Shown piece after piece: positions 7,348 through 9,423 of a stretch of 9,423 bases of DNA. The notes beneath the pieces are model-generated. The model saw only the letters and a program-made list of their open reading frames with translations. It made no database searches and was not told the origin of the DNA. This DNA is from Deltaproteobacteria bacterium (GTDB taxonomy: Bacteria > Desulfobacterota > Desulfobacteria > Desulfobacterales > C00003060), in the NCBI GenBank assembly GCA_019309245.1, contig JAFDGP010000077.1, forward strand, positions 1 through 9,423. Reading direction: 5' to 3'. The number at the start of each line of letters is the position of its first letter. Within the stretch, counting starts at the first letter, position 1. Made by a program: the position numbers and the translations under genes.

Positions 7348-7587
7348 CTAAATGTTCAGGCGGTCATAGATGTCTACCCTGACAGGACAGGTACAAAACG
7401 TGTTTGCGGGGCCGCAGCGAACGCAGTATCCACAACCGGTCGTGTTGGCCGCAGTGACGTGTACCACATGATTTCCACAACGATAATTGACCGGACACAG
7501 CAGGGACTGGTCTGCCAGACAGACATGGTTCTTCCGACATTTTTCGGTTTGGAGCAGCGCTGCCTCACTCGCGGCGGGGCACATCAT
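7348..7587 (-). CDS. Small cysteine-rich protein, hypothetical
   Basis: 79 residues with ten cysteines at positions 3, 17, 23, 31, 37, 52, 55, 58, 65 and 67. The pattern includes CRKNHVC, LLCPVNYRC, CGYCVRC and FCTCPVRVDIY. No signal peptide or membrane helix is seen. The spacing suggests metal (zinc or iron-sulfur) binding, but I do not recognise a named domain. CPVR...IY endings occur, to my recollection, in uncharacterised small proteins of sulfate reducers; that is not verified here. AGGGGA lies about six bases before the ATG. The C-rich, ordered pattern and the same-strand position ahead of the YihY gene support a real gene. The reading frame lies inside a larger open frame on the opposite strand, which looks non-protein-like. 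Inverted-repeat copies bracket the gene, so it may be cargo of a small mobile or invertible segment. Confidence 0.5.
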   Translation of the reverse strand: MMCPAASEAALLQTEKCRKNHVCLADQSLLCPVNYRCGNHVVHVTAANTTGCGYCVRCGPANTFCTCPVRVDIYDRLNI

Positions 7588-7656
7588 GGCCTGTCCCCTG
7601 TCCCTTGTGTCGTCTGGGTGTCTGATGGTTTATTCGGTCTTACAGCCTTGGGCGGT

Positions 7657-7764
7657 GCCGGGAAACGCTTCGCCCTTTTCCCTGAGTCCGGGTCAGAGAT
7701 CTACCCGGGCGCAGGGAGATGGAATCTCGTTTTTCAGGAAGCCATGTCACCCCCTTTCCCCGGC
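7657..7764 (-). other. Hairpin-rich leader upstream of the Cys-rich gene
   Basis: GCCGGGAAA (7657-7665) can pair with TTTCCCCGGC (7755-7764) with one bulged base, closing a 108-base domain. Within it, 7680-7684 pairs with 7712-7716 (CCCTG/CAGGG) and 7688-7693 with 7703-7708 (CCGGGT/ACCCGG) around a 3x3 internal loop, giving an 11-bp hairpin. AGAT/ATCT (7717-7720/7724-7727) forms a small hairpin beside it. GGGAAA (7660-7665) can instead pair with TTTCCC (7677-7682), which overlaps both the closing helix and the 11-bp hairpin, so two exclusive folds are possible. The minus strand is favoured because the Cys-rich gene lies downstream on that strand. No known riboswitch core was found intact. Confidence 0.3.
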
Positions 7765-7793
7765 ATATTGGGTGGCGAGCAGCCCTTAGTGAA

Positions 7794-7836
7794 CCCTCCT
7801 AAGAAACTCAATTCAAATTGTGGCTCACGCATTAAG
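7794..7836 (-). repeat. Right copy of a 43-base inverted repeat
   Basis: Read from the outside inward on the minus strand it begins CTTAATGCGTGAGCC and ends CTTAGGAGGG. It is 38/43 identical to 7305-7347; the five differences are scattered. The two copies bound a 532-base segment containing the Cys-rich gene and its hairpin-rich leader. Possible readings: terminal inverted repeats of a MITE-like element, recombination sites of an invertible segment, or a long-range RNA pairing if both lie on one transcript. No recombinase or transposase is in the window, and no target duplication is visible. Confidence 0.8.
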
Positions 7837-7865
7837 AAAACAATACGCGTGTTTTAGACAAAAAA

Positions 7866-7894
7866 CTTTTATCACCAACGGCTATTTTGGTCAA
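7866..7894 (-). promoter_or_regulatory. Candidate promoter for the Cys-rich/YihY transcript
   Basis: On the minus strand, TTGACC (7889-7894, 5 of 6) is followed after 17 bases by TAAAAG (7866-7871, 4 of 6). RNA would start near 7859, outside the right repeat copy, then pass through that repeat and the hairpin-rich leader before the Cys-rich ATG at 7587. If the segment between the repeats inverted, the Cys-rich gene would be turned against this promoter. Confidence 0.4.
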
Positions 7895-8174
7895 GAGATC
7901 TCGGTGCCGGACGACCCAAATCCGCCGCCAAAAAACGAAGATCGAATTCTTTTTATAGGATTGCAGCGTGTTAACCGAAAAGTCCCGGTTGAAACCCGGT
8001 GGATCCGGGGACGAGGTATGAGTTGACAATACCTTCGTATTATGAGACAAAATCATTCGTTCGACAGAGCGTCACCACAGATTCCTGCTTTTCCAACAAG
8101 GAGGCCATGACGTCATTATAGAAGCCCTGGTTCTCGGCAAGAGAGGCAGGGTTTTGTATCAGGAGACCGATACC
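7895..8174. other. Intergenic stretch without a convincing gene
   Basis: No frame here reads like a protein. Visible items: a GC-rich imperfect stem around GTCCCGG (7982-7988) and CCGGGGAC (8005-8012); a lone TTGACA (8023-8028) without a matching -10 at normal spacing; a small hairpin AATAC-cttc-GTATT (8028-8041); and a strong ribosome site AAGGAGG (8098-8104) placed two bases before an ATG that opens only a four-codon frame (MTSL, stop at 8119-8121). That ATG lies in the perfect 10-base palindrome ATGACGTCAT (8107-8116). The promoter of the downstream plus-strand genes probably lies here but cannot be pinned down. Confidence 0.5.
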
Positions 8175-8390
8175 ATGAAAATGCTACTTCGAGGGATCGT
8201 GGACATCATTTGTTTTGCGGCCGGGCCTTTTTTTACCGTGTTTTATCTCTTTGACTTCAGTCACGGTCCAGCGGGGCCCGGGCCCTTCTATTACTATTAC
8301 CGGTTCAATGCTCGCCTCGGGTTATCTCTGGGTGTGGCGCTGATCTGTCTGGGTTTTTTGATTCGGTACTGGAGACAATTGGAGCCATGA
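8175..8390 (+). CDS. Small two-helix membrane protein, hypothetical
   Basis: 71 residues. The ATG at 8175 has AGGAGA (8161-8166) eight bases upstream, so it is preferred over an in-frame TTG at 8154. Two hydrophobic helices are visible: about residues 8-27 (IVDIICFAAGPFFTVFYLF) and about 50-64 (LGLSLGVALICLGFL). They are joined by a Gly/Pro-rich stretch with a Tyr cluster (GPAGPGPFYYYYRF), and the protein ends in a short charged tail (RYWRQLEP). I do not recognise a family. It precedes hemL on the same strand with a 107-base gap, so the two may share a transcript, but nothing ties it to heme synthesis. The good ribosome site and coherent topology make it a likely real gene. Confidence 0.7.
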   Translation: MKMLLRGIVDIICFAAGPFFTVFYLFDFSHGPAGPGPFYYYYRFNARLGLSLGVALICLGFLIRYWRQLEP

Positions 8391-8497
8391 GGTCGGAGCT
8401 TCTCACTTGCGTGAACAGGTTGCCGGTTGCCGGCGGCTGATATGTCCAGCACAGAACATGGGTGTTTCGGTGTGTTGTGGAAAAGGAGCTTGTGATT

Positions 8498-9423
8498 ATG
8501 AAAAAAGACCGTTCTGCGACCCTTTTCGCGCGAGCCCGTAAGGCCATTCCAGGCGGAGTGAACAGTCCTGTCCGCGCGTGTCGCGCTGTGGGAATGGACC
8601 CTTTGTTTATTGAACGGGCGCAAGGGGCAAGGATTTTCGATACGGATGGAAACAGCTTTATCGACTATGTGGGGTCGTGGGGCCCGATGATTCTCGGGCA
8701 CCGGCACCCCGATGTCGTTTCTGCCATTGAGGCAGTGCTCTCACGCGGTACCAGTTTTGGAGCCCCGACGGATCTCGAGGTGGAGCTGGCCGAGGCGGTC
8801 ATCAAGGCGGTCCCATCCGTAGAGATCGTGCGCATGGTCAATTCGGGGACCGAGGCTACCATGAGCGCTGTTCGCCTGGCCAGGGGGGTGACCGGGCGGA
8901 ACCTGGTAGTCAAGTTCGAGGGCTGTTACCATGGGCATGGGGATACGTTTTTGGTGGAAGCAGGGTCTGGAGTGGCTACATTGGGTATTCCGGGCAGTCC
9001 CGGAGTGCCCGAAGCGTGTGCACAGGCCACGGTGTCGGTGCCGTACAACGATGAAGAGCGTGTCAGTGACGTTTTATCAAAAAAAGGTGAGGACATCGCC
9101 GCCGTGATTGTCGAGCCAATAGCCGGGAATATGGGGCTGGTCGCACCGCGGAAAGGTTTTCTTGAGACGTTGCGTGCGTTGACCCAAAAATGGGGAGCCC
9201 TTCTTATTTTCGATGAGGTCATCACCGGATTTCGAGTAGCCTATGGCGGTGCACAGGCGCTTTTCGACGTTACACCGGATCTCACGTGCCTTGGCAACAT
9301 TATCGGCGGCGGGCTGCCCGTAGGCGCCTACGGGGGCCGTGCAGAAATCATGAAAAATGTCGCCCCGGAAGGGCCCGTATATCAAGCCGGGACCCTGTCC
9401 GGCAACCCGGTTGCGATGGCAGC
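8498..9423 (+). CDS. hemL: Glutamate-1-semialdehyde 2,1-aminomutase (3' end outside window), PLP lysine replaced
   Basis: The first 308 codons of a family protein usually about 425-430 residues long. HemL converts glutamate-1-semialdehyde to 5-aminolevulinate with PLP, the last step of the C5 route to tetrapyrroles. The match is dense: IPGGVNSPVRA (17-27), DYVGSWGPMILGH (56-68), SFGAPT (86-91), VRMVNSGTEATMSAVRLARG (111-130), FEGCYHGHGD (140-149), VEPIAGNMG (205-213), the PLP-ring aspartate D239 in LLIFDEVITGFRVA, and VYQAGTLSGNP (294-304). The anomaly is at residue 267. The segment DLTCLGNIIGGGLPVGAYGG has Asn (AAC, 9296-9298) where the family has the Schiff-base lysine (E. coli Lys265, LGKIIGGG). 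As read, it should not form the internal aldimine. One base change would restore Lys, so a sequencing error is possible. The ATG at 8498 follows GGAG by nine bases. A GC hairpin GCCGG-ttg-CCGGC (8422-8434) lies in the gap before it. Confidence 0.95.
   Translation, partial: MKKDRSATLFARARKAIPGGVNSPVRACRAVGMDPLFIERAQGARIFDTDGNSFIDYVGSWGPMILGHRHPDVVSAIEAVLSRGTSFGAPTDLEVELAEAVIKAVPSVEIVRMVNSGTEATMSAVRLARGVTGRNLVVKFEGCYHGHGDTFLVEAGSGVATLGIPGSPGVPEACAQATVSVPYNDEERVSDVLSKKGEDIAAVIVEPIAGNMGLVAPRKGFLETLRALTQKWGALLIFDEVITGFRVAYGGAQALFDVTPDLTCLGNIIGGGLPVGAYGGRAEIMKNVAPEGPVYQAGTLSGNPVAMA

Noticed and set aside
7640..7720. Resemblance on the plus strand to the 3' part of a cobalamin riboswitch (GTCAGAGATCTACC) and to a TPP-element fragment
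   Set aside because: The matching pieces are short. The cobalamin core upstream and the TPP GAACCTGATC box are missing, and no cobalamin or thiamine gene follows. An Rfam scan would settle it.
7309..7857. A 182-codon open frame on the plus strand
   Set aside because: It runs through both inverted-repeat copies and opposite the Cys-rich gene. Its translation shows no domain, no ordered motif and no good ribosome site.
7820..8026. A 68-codon open frame on the plus strand
   Set aside because: It starts inside the right repeat, has no ribosome site, crosses the candidate minus-strand promoter, and has no recognisable motif.
8023..8043. TTGACA followed by TATTAT as a promoter for the small membrane gene and hemL
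   Set aside because: The spacer is only 9 bases, far from 16-18, and no alternative -10 is found at the right distance.

Overview
The window looks like chromosomal DNA of moderate GC from a Gram-negative, probably anaerobic bacterium. Desulfobacterota (the former Deltaproteobacteria) is my best guess. It rests on the C5-type heme gene hemL, a HEAT-repeat/receiver fusion behind a -24/-12 (sigma-54) promoter, a small Cys-rich protein and the gyrA-gpsA-radC order. This is inference from gene content, not from a marker gene. There is no tRNA, rRNA, CRISPR array, transposase or phage gene.

Layout. (1) 1-3637, minus strand: a tight unit gyrA -> gpsA -> radC, with gaps of 3 and 10 bases; radC runs off the left edge. 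(2) 3638-4288: a long divergent intergenic region. On the gyrA side it holds a sigma-70-like promoter (3923-3951) and a segment that can fold into a four-way-junction, cloverleaf-like RNA (3702-3845). On the other side it holds a consensus sigma-54 promoter (4177-4192) with a weak IHF-like site upstream. (3) 4289-5914, plus strand: a 541-residue protein with N-terminal HEAT-like helical repeats and a complete C-terminal CheY-like receiver. (4) 5960-7587, minus strand: a YihY/BrkB-family membrane protein with a C-terminal winged-helix-like domain, preceded by a small protein with ten cysteines. The small gene lies between two copies of a 43-base inverted repeat (38/43 identical) and has a long leader rich in hairpins. 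(5) 7837-8174: no convincing gene. (6) 8175-9423, plus strand: a 71-residue two-helix membrane protein, then hemL, cut off by the right edge.

How the genes fit together. gyrA, gpsA and radC are housekeeping genes for DNA topology, phospholipid precursor supply and a RadC/JAB-domain protein. The HEAT-receiver gene is probably a signalling output with its own activator-dependent promoter. hemL would supply 5-aminolevulinate for tetrapyrroles, but the copy here has Asn in place of the lysine that binds PLP. That is the most striking coding anomaly in the window. The most interesting non-coding signals are the cloverleaf ahead of gyrA, the inverted-repeat pair around the Cys-rich gene, and the consensus sigma-54 promoter.
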